NCBI RefSeq assembly: GCF_900103455.1
Contig: NZ_FNHI01000024.1
Span: forward strand, 1 to 64,000
Source of the DNA: Streptomyces wuyuanensis
GTDB lineage: Bacteria; Actinomycetota; Actinomycetes; Streptomycetales; Streptomycetaceae
Direction: 5' to 3'
DNA length: 64,000 nt
Numbering within the stretch: position 1 is the stretch's first letter; every line of letters starts with the position of its first letter. The notes below the pieces were generated by a model, which was not told the DNA's origin, did no database searches, and was given only the letters and a program-made list of their open reading frames with translations. Shown here in pieces: positions 7,810-16,848 of the stretch. The position numbers and the translations under genes were made by a program.

Positions 7810-9021
7810 GTGACCACCGCCCAGCCCTCCCTCACCGCGCCCGGCGCGGTAGCGGGCTCCCAGGATGTCCAGCCGACGCCGCTCGCCCTGCTGCTGCTCG
7901 GCCGCGAGGCCGACCCCAGGAGCGAACGGGGCGTCGAGTGCCCCGGCGACCTTCCCTCCCCGTCCGACCCGGACCTGGTGGAGCGCGCCCGCCTGGCGAA
8001 GGAGAAGCTCGGCGACAAGGTGTTCGTGCTGGGCCACCACTACCAGCGCGACGAGGTCATCCAGTTCGCGGACGTCACCGGCGACTCCTTCAAGCTCGCG
8101 AAGGACGCGGCGGCCCGGCCGGAGGCCGAGTACATCGTTTTCTGCGGTGTGCACTTCATGGCCGAGTCGGCGGACATCCTTACCGGTGACGACCAGAAGG
8201 TCGTCCTGCCCGACCTCGCCGCCGGCTGCTCCATGGCCGACATGGCGACGGCCGAGCAGGTCGCCGAGTGCTGGGACGTCCTCACCGAGGCCGGCGTGGC
8301 GGAACGCACCGTGCCCGTCTCCTACATGAACTCCTCCGCGGACATCAAGGCCTTCACCGGCAAGCACGGCGGCACGATCTGTACGTCCTCGAACGCCAAG
8401 CGCGCGCTGGACTGGGCCTTCGAGCAGGGCGAGAAGGTCCTTTTCCTGCCCGACCAGCACCTCGGCCGGAACACCGCCGTCCGTGACATGGGGATGTCCC
8501 TGGACGACTGCGTCGTCTACAACCCGCACCGGCCGAACGGCGGGCTCACCACCGAGCAGCTGCGCGCCGCGAAGATGATCCTCTGGCGCGGCCACTGCTC
8601 CGTGCACGGCCGCTTCTCGCTGGACTCCGTGAACGACGTCCGCGAGCGCATCCCGGGCGTGAACGTCCTCGTCCACCCCGAGTGCAAGCACGAAGTCGTC
8701 GCGGCGGCCGACTACGTGGGCTCCACGGAGTACATCATCAAGGCGCTGGAGGCGGCTCCGGCGGGCTCCAAGTGGGCGATCGGCACGGAGCTGAACCTGG
8801 TTCGCCGCCTGGCGAACCGTTTCGCCCCCGAGGGCAAGGAGATCGTCTTCCTCGACAAGACGGTCTGCTTCTGCTCGACGATGAACCGCATCGACCTGCC
8901 GCACCTGGTGTGGGCGCTGGAGTCCCTGGCGGAGGGGAACCTGGTCAACCGGATCCAGGTCGACGCCGAGACGGAGAGCTTCGCCAAGCTCGCCCTGGAG
9001 CGCATGCTGGCGCTTCCCTGA
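7810..9021 (+). CDS. nadA: Quinolinate synthase A
   Basis: A 403-residue 4Fe-4S dehydratase that condenses iminoaspartate with dihydroxyacetone phosphate to quinolinate in de novo NAD synthesis. Family motifs: LGHHYQRDEV, FCGVHFMAES (cluster Cys), HPECKHEV (cluster Cys) and FLDKTVCFCSTMN (cluster Cys). The GTG at 7810 (VTTAQPS) is preferred over the GTG at 7801 because AAAGG ends at 7800, which leaves normal spacing only for the later codon. It appears to be a single-gene unit; nadB and nadC are not adjacent in the window. Confidence 0.95.
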   Translation: MTTAQPSLTAPGAVAGSQDVQPTPLALLLLGREADPRSERGVECPGDLPSPSDPDLVERARLAKEKLGDKVFVLGHHYQRDEVIQFADVTGDSFKLAKDAAARPEAEYIVFCGVHFMAESADILTGDDQKVVLPDLAAGCSMADMATAEQVAECWDVLTEAGVAERTVPVSYMNSSADIKAFTGKHGGTICTSSNAKRALDWAFEQGEKVLFLPDQHLGRNTAVRDMGMSLDDCVVYNPHRPNGGLTTEQLRAAKMILWRGHCSVHGRFSLDSVNDVRERIPGVNVLVHPECKHEVVAAADYVGSTEYIIKALEAAPAGSKWAIGTELNLVRRLANRFAPEGKEIVFLDKTVCFCSTMNRIDLPHLVWALESLAEGNLVNRIQVDAETESFAKLALERMLALP

Positions 9022-9060
9022 CGGTGACGGACGCGCGCCCGCCGCGTCCGCAAGTCCCCA

Positions 9061-9100
9061 CGTCGCCCCGGCACACGGTCGTCCGTGCGCCGGGGCGACG
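9061..9100 (+). terminator. nadA terminator hairpin
   Basis: An 18-base inverted repeat with one mismatch and a TCGT loop, 40 bases after the nadA stop. Also between convergent genes, so it may serve the RND gene as well. Confidence 0.7.
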
Positions 9101-9227
9101 GCGTTCTCCCGCGGGGCCTCACGGGGTCCGGCGCGAGGCACGAACGGGAGCCGCCCCCGGCGGCCGGGTGGGACCCGGACACCAGGGGCGGCGAGGGGTG
9201 CGGGGACGGCCGTCCCCGCGCGCACGG

Positions 9228-12200
9228 CTACGCGTTGGCCGGCTCCGGGGACTCCTTCTCAGCCGGCTGCGGCGACGCCTCGCCGGACTTCCGCGCCCGC
9301 TTCGCCTCGCGCTTGGCGCGACGGCGCTCCTTGCGGAGCTCGACCATCGCGTAGAGCGTCGGCACCAGCAGCAGCGTCAGCAGGGTGGAGGTCACCAGCC
9401 CGCCGATGACGACGACGGCCAGCGGCTGGGCGATGAAGCCGCCCTCGCCCGTGACGCCCAGCGCCATCGGCAGCAGCGCGAAGATCGTCGCCAGGGCCGT
9501 CATGAGGATCGGGCGGAGCCGGTGCCGGCCGCCCTCGACGACCGCCTCGACCACGCCCAGGCCCTGCGCCCGGTACTGGTTGACGAGGTCGATGAGCACG
9601 ATCGCGTTGGTGACGACGATGCCGATCAGCATCAGCATGCCGATCATGGCCGGGACGCCCATCGGTGTGCCGGTGGCGATCAGCAGACCGAGCGCGCCCG
9701 TCGCGGCGAACGGGATGGACACCAGCAGGATCAGCGGCTGGACCAGCGACTTGAAGGTGGCGACCAGCAGCATGAACACGATCGCGATCGCCGCCAGCAT
9801 CGCCAGGGCCAGCGAGGCGAAGGCCTCGTCCTGGTCCTCGGAGACACCGCCGATGGACGCCGTCGCACCGTCCGGCAGATCCAGCGCGTTGATCTTCGTC
9901 TGGAGCGACGCGCTCACCGCGCCCGTGTTGTCGCCGGTCGGCTTCGCCGTGATCGTCGCGGCGCGGGCGCCGTCGATGCGGGTCATGGAGACCGGGCCCG
10001 GCACCAGCTTCACCTCGGCGATGTCACCGAGCTTCACCGGCCCGAGGGGCAGCTTCTTCAGCTCGGCCATCGTCGTCGCCGGCTTGGCCGAGGTGATGAC
10101 GACATCGCGCTCGGAGTCGTCGAGGATCGCCTTGGCCGCCGGCGTACCGCGGACGGCCTGGGCGACCGCGCCGCCGAGCGTGGCGTCGTTGAAGCCCGCC
10201 TGTGCGGCCTTGGCGTTGGCCTTGACCGAGATCCGCGGCACGGACTGGGCCAGGTCGCTCTGGACGTCGGTGACGTCGTCGAGCTTCGCGACCTCGTCCC
10301 GTACCTGCTCGGAAGCGCTGCGCAGGACCTCCGCGTCGGCCGCCTTCACCACGACGCTGAGGTCCTGGTTGCCGAAGCCGTCGCCCGCCGCGATGGTCGT
10401 GTCGCCGATGCCGTCGAGCTTGCCGAGCTCCTCGTCGATGCGGTCGCGGGTCCTCTCGTACGAGGCCGCGTCCTTCAGGGTGAGCTGGTACGAGGCCTGG
10501 TTGGCGCCGGTGCCCCCGCCGAAGGCCGCCATGAAGCCGGACGAGCCGACGGTGACCTGGTAGTCCTTGATCTCGTCGATGCCGTCGAGGACCTTCTCGA
10601 TCTTCTTCGCCGAGGCGTCGGCCGCCTCCAGGCTGGTGCCCGGCTTCAGCTCCTGCTTGATCGACATGACCTCCTGCTCGCCCTGGTCGAAGAAGTTCGT
10701 CTTCAGGAGCGGCGCCATGCCGAAGGTGCCGACGAGCACGACGAGCGCGATGGCCACGCTGGTGAGACGACGCCGGGTGGCGAACCGCAGCACCGGCACG
10801 TACATCCGCTGGAGAAGGCTGCGGGCCTCCTTCTGCTCGGCCTTGCGGCGCGCCTCGTCCGGATCGGCGTCCCGGACGTCCTTCGGGGCGCGCAGGAACC
10901 AGTACGAGAGCACCGGCACGACGGTGAGCGAGACGAGCAGCGACGCCAGGAGCGCGGCGGTGACCGTCAGGCTGAACGATCCGAAGAGTTCGCCGACCAT
11001 GCCGCCGACCAGACCGATCGGCAGGAACACCGCGACCGTGGTGAGTGTCGAGGAGGTGACGGCGCCCGCGACCTCGCGGACGGCGGTGAGGATCGCGGCC
11101 TGGCGCTCCTCGCCGTAGCCGAGGTGGCGCTTGATGTTCTCCAGGACCACGATCGAGTCGTCCACGACCCGGCCGATCGCGATGGTCAGCGCGCCGAGGG
11201 TGAGCATGTTGAGCGACAGGTCACGCGTCCACAGCACGATCAGCGCGAGGACGACGGACAGCGGGATGGAGACCGCGGTGACCAGCGTCGAGCGGATCGA
11301 GGCCAGGAAGACCAGGATGATGACGACGGCGAACAGCAGTCCGAGCGCGCCCTCGGTCGTCAGGCCGGAGATCGACTTGGAGACGGCCGGGCCCTGGTCG
11401 GAGACGACGGACAGCTCGGCTCCGGAGCCCAGGTCCTTGCGGAGCTCGGGCAGCTTGTCCTTGACGGCGTCGGAGATGGCGACGGCACTGCCTTCCTTGT
11501 CCATCGTCGCCATCACGGCGAGGCTGGGGCGGCCGTTGGTGCGGGTGATGGAGACGCGCTGCGACTCCTCCTGCTCCACGGTGGCGATGTCGCCGAGGCG
11601 GACCGGCTTGGCGGGCTTGCCCGACTCCCCGCCCGGGGCGGCCTGCGGGGCGATCCGCAGGTCCTCGATCTGCTTCAGCGAGGTGAAGCCGCCGCCGACC
11701 TGGACGGTGCGGCTGCTGCCCGCCTCCGAGAAGGAGCCGGCGGGGATCGTGGCGCCGCCCGCCTTGAGGGCCTCGGCGAGCGCCATCGTGTTCAGTCCGG
11801 CCGCGGCGAGCTTCCGGTCGTTCGGCGTGACGGAGACCTGGAGGTCCTGCACGCCGTCGATGCCGACCTGGCCGACGCCCTCGATGTCCTCGAGCGCCGG
11901 GACGACGGTCCGCTCCAGCTGGTCGGCGAGCGCCTGCTGGTCCTTGTCGGAGCTGACGGCGAGGACGACGGTCGGGATGTCGTCGGTCGAGCCGGCGACG
12001 ACCTGCGGGTCGACCTCGTCGGGCAGCTGGACCCGGGCGCGGTTCACGGCCTGCTGGACGTCGGCGACGAGCTGCTTGGTGCCCTCGTCCCCGTAGTCGA
12101 ACGAGGCCATGATGACGGCGTTGCCCTCGCTCGCCGTGGAAGTGATGCCCTTGATGCCGTCGACCGCCTTGATGCTGCTCTCGAGCGGCTCGACGACCTG

Positions 12201-12386
12201 CTTCTCGACCACATCGGGCGACGCGCCCTGGTAGGGGGCCAGCACGGACACCATCGGCAGTTCGATGGAGGGCAGCAGCTGCTGCTTGAGCTGGGGGATG
12301 GCGATCGCTCCGAAGACGATCGCCACGATCGACATCAGCCCTATCAGGGCCCGTTGCGCGAGGCTGAATCTGGACAGCCAGGACAT
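9228..12386 (-). CDS. RND-family efflux/export permease (HAE1/AcrB type)
   Basis: A 1052-residue inner-membrane transporter driven by the proton gradient. The N-terminus (MSWLSRFSLAQRAL) leads into helix 1. Two large extracytoplasmic loops with porter-domain features (LPSIELPMV, YQGASPDVVE, VVDDSIVVLENI in the helix-4 region) follow, each before a block of about five helices. The C-terminal tail is basic and charged. No periplasmic adaptor or outer-membrane gene is nearby, as expected for a Gram-positive. It is 172 bp downstream of a response-regulator gene on the same strand, suggesting regulated expression. Substrate unknown. Confidence 0.92.
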   Translation of the reverse strand: MSWLSRFSLAQRALIGLMSIVAIVFGAIAIPQLKQQLLPSIELPMVSVLAPYQGASPDVVEKQVVEPLESSIKAVDGIKGITSTASEGNAVIMASFDYGDEGTKQLVADVQQAVNRARVQLPDEVDPQVVAGSTDDIPTVVLAVSSDKDQQALADQLERTVVPALEDIEGVGQVGIDGVQDLQVSVTPNDRKLAAAGLNTMALAEALKAGGATIPAGSFSEAGSSRTVQVGGGFTSLKQIEDLRIAPQAAPGGESGKPAKPVRLGDIATVEQEESQRVSITRTNGRPSLAVMATMDKEGSAVAISDAVKDKLPELRKDLGSGAELSVVSDQGPAVSKSISGLTTEGALGLLFAVVIILVFLASIRSTLVTAVSIPLSVVLALIVLWTRDLSLNMLTLGALTIAIGRVVDDSIVVLENIKRHLGYGEERQAAILTAVREVAGAVTSSTLTTVAVFLPIGLVGGMVGELFGSFSLTVTAALLASLLVSLTVVPVLSYWFLRAPKDVRDADPDEARRKAEQKEARSLLQRMYVPVLRFATRRRLTSVAIALVVLVGTFGMAPLLKTNFFDQGEQEVMSIKQELKPGTSLEAADASAKKIEKVLDGIDEIKDYQVTVGSSGFMAAFGGGTGANQASYQLTLKDAASYERTRDRIDEELGKLDGIGDTTIAAGDGFGNQDLSVVVKAADAEVLRSASEQVRDEVAKLDDVTDVQSDLAQSVPRISVKANAKAAQAGFNDATLGGAVAQAVRGTPAAKAILDDSERDVVITSAKPATTMAELKKLPLGPVKLGDIAEVKLVPGPVSMTRIDGARAATITAKPTGDNTGAVSASLQTKINALDLPDGATASIGGVSEDQDEAFASLALAMLAAIAIVFMLLVATFKSLVQPLILLVSIPFAATGALGLLIATGTPMGVPAMIGMLMLIGIVVTNAIVLIDLVNQYRAQGLGVVEAVVEGGRHRLRPILMTALATIFALLPMALGVTGEGGFIAQPLAVVVIGGLVTSTLLTLLLVPTLYAMVELRKERRRAKREAKRARKSGEASPQPAEKESPEPANA

Positions 12387-12527
12387 GGGGTCTCTCTTCT
12401 GTGGCGTGTGGCCGGCGGCGTGGAATCGCTGACGCGGGAGTGGGGCGTGGTCAGGCGCCCGTCTATACGATCAGCCATCCACGGGGGCGGATCCGTCGGC
12501 CCCAGGTCCAAATCCTTATCCGCCGCA

Positions 12528-12543
12528 TACTCCGCATGGAGTA
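12528..12543. promoter_or_regulatory. Inverted repeat TACTCC-N4-GGAGTA
   Basis: Perfect 6-base arms in the 172-bp gap between the response-regulator stop (12559) and the RND start (12386). It could be a binding site for the adjacent regulator or a small hairpin. No direct evidence for either. Confidence 0.35.
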
Positions 12544-12558
12544 CTGCCGGGTGGAGAC

Positions 12559-13245
12559 TCAGTCCACCCGTGGGCGTACCAGGCCCGATTCGTACGCAAT
12601 GACCACCAATTGCGCCCGATCGCGGGCGCCGAGCTTCGCCATCGCGCGGTTCACATGCGTCTTGACGGTGAGCGGGCTGACCTCCAGCCGGTCCGCGATC
12701 GCGTCGTTGGAGTGGCCACCGGCGACGAGCACGAGGACCTCACGCTCCCGGACCGTCAGCGCGGCGAGCCGTTCCGAGTACACCCCGGAGTCCTGGCCGC
12801 CCTCCGAACTGCCGCCCTGGGCGAGGAACTTGGCGATGAGGCCCTTCGTCGCCGCGGGTGACAGCAGCGCGTCGCCGGCGGCGGCGATCCGGATGGCGTT
12901 CAGCAGTTCCTCGGGTTCCGCACCCTTGCCGAGGAAGCCGGAGGCCCCGGCCCGCAACGACTGGACGACGTACTCGTCCACCTCGAACGTCGTCAGCATC
13001 ACCACCCGCACGTCGGCGAGGCCGGGATCGGCGCTGATCATGCGGGTGGCGGCGAGTCCGTCCGTACCGGGCATCCGGATGTCCATGAGGACGACGTCGG
13101 CACGGGCCGAACGGGCGAGCTCCACGGCCTCGGCGCCGTCCGCGGCCTCGCCCACGACCTCCATGTCGGGCTCGGAGTCCACCAGCACCTTGAACGCGCT
13201 GCGCAGCAGAGCCTGGTCATCGGCGAGCAGCACCCTGATGGTCAT
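12559..13245 (-). CDS. NarL/LuxR-family response regulator
   Basis: A 228-residue two-component regulator. The receiver domain occupies residues 1-120, with the acidic pocket in LLADDQ and the phosphoacceptor Asp55 in LMDIRMPG. The C-terminal LuxR helix-turn-helix is at about 165-228 (LTVREREVLVLVAGG, SNDAIADRLEVSPLTVKTHVN). The ATG start overlaps the stop of the histidine-kinase gene (ATGA). Its cognate kinase is therefore the upstream gene. The RND pump gene just downstream is a likely target. Confidence 0.93.
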   Translation of the reverse strand: MTIRVLLADDQALLRSAFKVLVDSEPDMEVVGEAADGAEAVELARSARADVVLMDIRMPGTDGLAATRMISADPGLADVRVVMLTTFEVDEYVVQSLRAGASGFLGKGAEPEELLNAIRIAAAGDALLSPAATKGLIAKFLAQGGSSEGGQDSGVYSERLAALTVREREVLVLVAGGHSNDAIADRLEVSPLTVKTHVNRAMAKLGARDRAQLVVIAYESGLVRPRVD

Positions 13246-14510
13246 ACGTCCTCGTCCCCCTCCGCGCGGGCCTTGACCGGCAGTATCGCCTGCACCCGGA
13301 AGCCGCCGCCGTAGCGGGGGCCCGCGGTCAGGGTGCCGCCGAGGGCCGTGACCCGTTCGCGCATGCCGATCAGGCCGTGCCCGCCCGCCGGGGTGCCGTC
13401 CGCACCGGCGCCGTCCGGGCCCAGCCGCACGGAGCCGGCGGGGCAGCCGTCGTCGAGGACCGTGACCTCGACGGTCCGGCCCACCCGTACGACGCTCACC
13501 TCCGCCTTGGCCGCGGCACCGGCGTGCTTGCGCACGTTCGTGAGCGCCTCCTGGACGATCCGGTACGCGGCGAGGTCGACGGCGGCGGGGAGCTCGGTGT
13601 CCTGGTCGGTGCGGGCCAGCTCGACCGGCAGCCCGGCCCGCCGGAAGCCGTCGAGCAACGGGTCGAGGACGGCGAGTCCCGGGGCCGGCTCCGTGGGGGC
13701 CTCCGGGTCGCCGGACTGCCTGAGCAGACCGACGGTGACCCGCAGCTCGTTCAGCGCCGAGCGGCTCGCCTCCCGCACATGGGAGAGGGCCTCCTTGGCC
13801 TGGTCGGGGCGCTTGTCCATGACGTGCGCCGCCACTCCGGCCTGCACATTGACCAGGGCGATGTGATGGGCGACGACGTCGTGGAGGTCGCGGGCGATCC
13901 GCAGCCGCTCCTCGGCGACGCGGCGGCGGGCCTCCTCGTCCCGGGTGCGCTCGGCCCGTTCGGCACGCTCCCGTATGGCGTCGACGAAGGCGCGCCGGCT
14001 GCGTACGGCGTCGCCCGCCGCGGCCGCCATGCCGGTCCAGGCGAAGATGCCGAGGTTCTCCTGGCTGTACCAGGGGGCGGAGCCGAACAGCATCGCCGAG
14101 CCGGTCAGCACCGTCATGGTCAGCAGGCCGACCCGCCACGTCGTCGGGCGGTCGGTGCGCGACGCGACCGTGTAGAGGGCGATCACCGCGGACATGGCGA
14201 CGGGCGCGGGCGGATCGCCCGCGACCAGTTCGGCGACGGACACCGCACCGGTGACCGCGAGCACGGACATGGGGCGGCTGCGCCGGAACACGAGCGCCCC
14301 GGCGGCCGCCACCATCAGGAGCAGGCTGCGGAGCTCGGGCGTACGGGTGCCGAAGGTCGGCCCGTGCGGTCCGTGGGGGTCCGCGAACGACGCGACGACC
14401 ATGCACACGAGCACCGCGGCGGCGAGTCCCGCGTCGAACGCCGTCGGATGCGCGCGCAGCCAGGAGCGGGGCGGCGCGAGCCGGCTGAATCCGGTCAGAG
14501 GTGCGGTCAC
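13242..14510 (-). CDS. Sensor histidine kinase (HisKA_3 type)
   Basis: About 422 residues from the GTG at 14510 (VTAPLTGFSRL); an upstream ATG at 14546 would add 12 residues. Neither has a strong ribosome site. The N-terminal half has several hydrophobic helices (AGLAAAVLVCMVVASF, LLLMVAAAGALVF). It is followed by the dimerisation/phosphoacceptor motif ARDLHDVVAHHIAL (His near residue 208) and an ATPase domain (VQEALTNVRKHAG, GHGLIGMRERV). This NarX/DesK-like architecture pairs with LuxR-type regulators such as the overlapping downstream gene. Confidence 0.9.
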   Translation of the reverse strand: MTAPLTGFSRLAPPRSWLRAHPTAFDAGLAAAVLVCMVVASFADPHGPHGPTFGTRTPELRSLLLMVAAAGALVFRRSRPMSVLAVTGAVSVAELVAGDPPAPVAMSAVIALYTVASRTDRPTTWRVGLLTMTVLTGSAMLFGSAPWYSQENLGIFAWTGMAAAAGDAVRSRRAFVDAIRERAERAERTRDEEARRRVAEERLRIARDLHDVVAHHIALVNVQAGVAAHVMDKRPDQAKEALSHVREASRSALNELRVTVGLLRQSGDPEAPTEPAPGLAVLDPLLDGFRRAGLPVELARTDQDTELPAAVDLAAYRIVQEALTNVRKHAGAAAKAEVSVVRVGRTVEVTVLDDGCPAGSVRLGPDGAGADGTPAGGHGLIGMRERVTALGGTLTAGPRYGGGFRVQAILPVKARAEGDEDV

Positions 14511-14830
14511 GACAGGCAACGGTACGGGGTCGGGCGCACACGTCACCGGGCCCGGGCCGGACGTGGGGGCGGGGCGGTGGACGGGCCGAGCCGGACGGGG
14601 CCTTCCGCGGCCGGGTGCGGCGGCGGCAGCACGTGGCCGGCAGGGGCCCAGGGGCGGCCGGGTGCGGCGGCGGCAGCGCGAGGCGGGAAGGGGGCCCGGG
14701 GCCGGGCGGAAGGGCCGAGGACCGCCGGGAGGGGGCCGAACCGCGCGGCCCGCGGCCGGATGAGTCGTCCGGGCGCGGGCCGTGGTCGGAGGGCGGGAGC
14801 CGTGGTGGGAGGGCGGGAGCCGGGGCCGGG
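14511..14830. other. GC-rich intergenic region with direct repeats
   Basis: No supported gene. It contains a 23-bp exact direct repeat (14608-14630 and 14655-14677, core CCGGGTGCGGCGGCGGCAGC). There is also a GGAGGGCGGGAGCCG motif twice near 14785-14825. It lies between the kinase start and the pspAA stop. Function unclear. Confidence 0.5.
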
Positions 14831-15109
14831 TCAGCCCGGGATGAGCCCGTCGTCACGGAGCATGGCGCGTACCTCGTCGAGCGTCGCGTCCGGGGAGGGC
14901 AGGATCAGCGCGGAGGGCTCCAGGGCGTCGTCCGGGAGCGGTGCCCCACAGCGGCGCACCTCGTCGAGCAGGGCGCACAGGGTGCGGCGGAAGCCTTCCG
15001 CGTCACCCGTCTCCATCTCGGCGAGCAGCTCGTCGTCGCGCTTGTTGAGCTCGGCGAAGTGGCTGTCCGCCACGGTCCACTGACCCTCCCCCATGATCCG
15101 TACGATCAT
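14831..15109 (-). CDS. PspA-associated protein PspAA
   Basis: A 92-residue small protein starting MIVRIMGEGQ. Acidic and helical, no membrane segment. It matches the PspAA family by position and by its start (MIVRIMGEGQW, then TVADSHFAELNKRDDEL). The gene begins 12 bp after the pspA stop, so the two are cotranscribed. PspAA is thought to bind PspA and tune its membrane-stress function; that is family knowledge, not something visible here. Confidence 0.85.
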   Translation of the reverse strand: MIVRIMGEGQWTVADSHFAELNKRDDELLAEMETGDAEGFRRTLCALLDEVRRCGAPLPDDALEPSALILPSPDATLDEVRAMLRDDGLIPG

Positions 15110-15121
15110 GACGCGCCGTCC

Positions 15122-15910
15122 CTACTGCTTGTCGAACTTGTGCTGGGTGCGGGCCTGGTCCTGCGTCGAACCGTCGCCTCCCTCGATGGCCTGCTGCGGC
15201 GTGCCGCCTCCGGCCAGCTCCGCCTTCATGCGCTGCAGCTCCAGCTCGACGTCCGTGCCACCGGAGATGCGGTCCAGCTCCGCGGCGATGTCGTCCTTCG
15301 CCATCCCGGTCGGGTCGTCCAGCGCACCGGACGCCAGGAGCTCGTCGATGGCACCGGCCCGGGCCTGCAGCTGGGCCGTCTTGTCCTCGGCACGCTGGAT
15401 CGCCAGACCGACGTCGCCCATCTCCTCGGAGATGCCGGAGAACGCCTCTCCGATGCGGGTCTGCGCCTGGGCGGCCGTGTACGTGGCCTTGATGGTCTCC
15501 TTCTTCGTGCGGAAGGCGTCGACCTTGGCCTGCAGCCGCTGCGCGGCGAGGGTGAGCTTCTCCTCCTCGCCCTGAAGCGTCTGGTGCTGGGTCTCCAGAT
15601 CGGTGACCTGCTGCTGGAGCGCGGCGCGGCGGGAGAGCGCCTCGCGCGCCAGGTCCTCGCGGCCGAGCGCCAGCGCCTTGCGGCCCTGGTCCTCCAGCTT
15701 GGTGGACTGGCTCTGGAGCTGGTTCAGCTGCAGCTCCAGGCGCTTGCGGGAGGTCGCCACGTCGGCGACGCCGCGACGGACCTTCTGCAGCAGCTCCAGC
15801 TGCTTCTGGTACGAGTAATCGAGGGTCTCGCGCGGATCCTCGGCCCGGTCAAGGGCCTTGTTTGCCTTCGCGCGGAAGATCATCCCCATACGCTTCATGA
15901 CACCGCTCAT
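15122..15910 (-). CDS. pspA: Phage shock protein A / Vipp1-like (IM30) protein
   Basis: A 262-residue protein, almost entirely long amphipathic coiled coil. The N-terminal helix MKRMGMIFRAKANKALDRAE and EDPRETLDYSYQKQ are typical PspA/IM30 features. PspA proteins oligomerise on damaged cytoplasmic membranes to protect membrane integrity. The start is MSGVMKRMG; a second ATG 4 codons later is possible. The purine-rich AGAAGGGG lies about 14 bases before the first ATG. Divergent from a DUF3043 gene, with 288 bp between. Confidence 0.93.
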   Translation of the reverse strand: MSGVMKRMGMIFRAKANKALDRAEDPRETLDYSYQKQLELLQKVRRGVADVATSRKRLELQLNQLQSQSTKLEDQGRKALALGREDLAREALSRRAALQQQVTDLETQHQTLQGEEEKLTLAAQRLQAKVDAFRTKKETIKATYTAAQAQTRIGEAFSGISEEMGDVGLAIQRAEDKTAQLQARAGAIDELLASGALDDPTGMAKDDIAAELDRISGGTDVELELQRMKAELAGGGTPQQAIEGGDGSTQDQARTQHKFDKQ

Positions 15911-16198
15911 GGGCTTCGCGCGCCCCCTTCTGACGGACTCAGCTCCGGCTTCTCCAGAACCCACAGTACGGGCCCTGCATCCATTACCGCACTGTTCGAG
16001 CACCGATGCGCTCATCCCCAAGGACGACCTGCGGGCCGCCCCGCTCCCGCGCAAGGAGTAGGTGGCCTTCAGGGGAGAGGCGGTCGTGTCGCCCCGTGCA
16101 CGTTCCTGCGGCTTCTGACCCGTACGGACGCGCGCCGTTGCCGGATCGTTCCCCAGGGGGCTGGGGCAGCCGCCCGCCACCCCGTACCCTTGTGTTTT

Positions 16199-16795
16199 GT
16201 GTTCCGTAGCCGTTCCAAGGAAGAGAAGGCCCCCACCGACAAGGTGACGGCGGACCTCTCCAAGCAGCCCCGCGACCCCGAGGCCCCCAAGGGCCGCCCG
16301 ACCCCGAAGCGGAGTGAGGCCCAGACCCAGCGCCGCCGGGCGCAGTCAACACCCCTCGACCGCAAGGCGGCCATGCGCCGCCAGCGCGAGGCGCGCCGTG
16401 CCGACCTGGCCAGGCAGCGAGAGGCGCTGGCCGGTGGCGACGAGCGCTACCTGCCGCCGCGCGACAAGGGCCCGGTGCGGCGCTTCGTCCGCGATTTCGT
16501 GGACTCGCGGTTCTGCATCGCCGAGTTCTTCCTGCCGCTGGCCGTGGTGATCCTGGTGCTCTCCATGATCCGCGTGCCCCAGCTGCAGAACATCGCGCTG
16601 CTGCTGTGGCTCGGTGTCATCGTGATGATCGTGATCGACTCGATCGGCATCTGGATCCGGCTCAAGAAGCAGCTGAACGAGCGCTTCCCGAACGAGCCGA
16701 AGCGCGGCGCGGTGGCCTACGGCCTGATGCGCACGCTCCAGATGCGCCGGCTGCGCCTGCCCAAGCCCCAGGTCAAGCGCGGAGAGCGGCCCTGA
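16199..16795 (+). CDS. DUF3043 membrane protein
   Basis: A 198-residue protein, GTG start (VFRSRSKEEKAP). A highly charged Lys/Arg-rich N-terminal half includes QTQRRRAQSTPLDRKAAMRR. The motif RFVRDFVDSRFCIAEFFLP is followed by two transmembrane helices (about 117-133 and 139-160) and a basic C-terminus. This is the actinobacterial DUF3043 family of unknown function, recurrently found beside pspA. It may share a bidirectional promoter region with pspA. Confidence 0.88.
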   Translation: MFRSRSKEEKAPTDKVTADLSKQPRDPEAPKGRPTPKRSEAQTQRRRAQSTPLDRKAAMRRQREARRADLARQREALAGGDERYLPPRDKGPVRRFVRDFVDSRFCIAEFFLPLAVVILVLSMIRVPQLQNIALLLWLGVIVMIVIDSIGIWIRLKKQLNERFPNEPKRGAVAYGLMRTLQMRRLRLPKPQVKRGERP

Positions 16796-16848
16796 GCGCG
16801 GACGTCTCCTCGGTTCCCGACGTCGCCTCGAAGTCCGAAGGCTCCTCC

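Noticed and set aside
8682..12602. Plus-strand open frame of about 1300 codons
   Set aside because: Antisense to the RND permease, with no domain; composition is a shadow.
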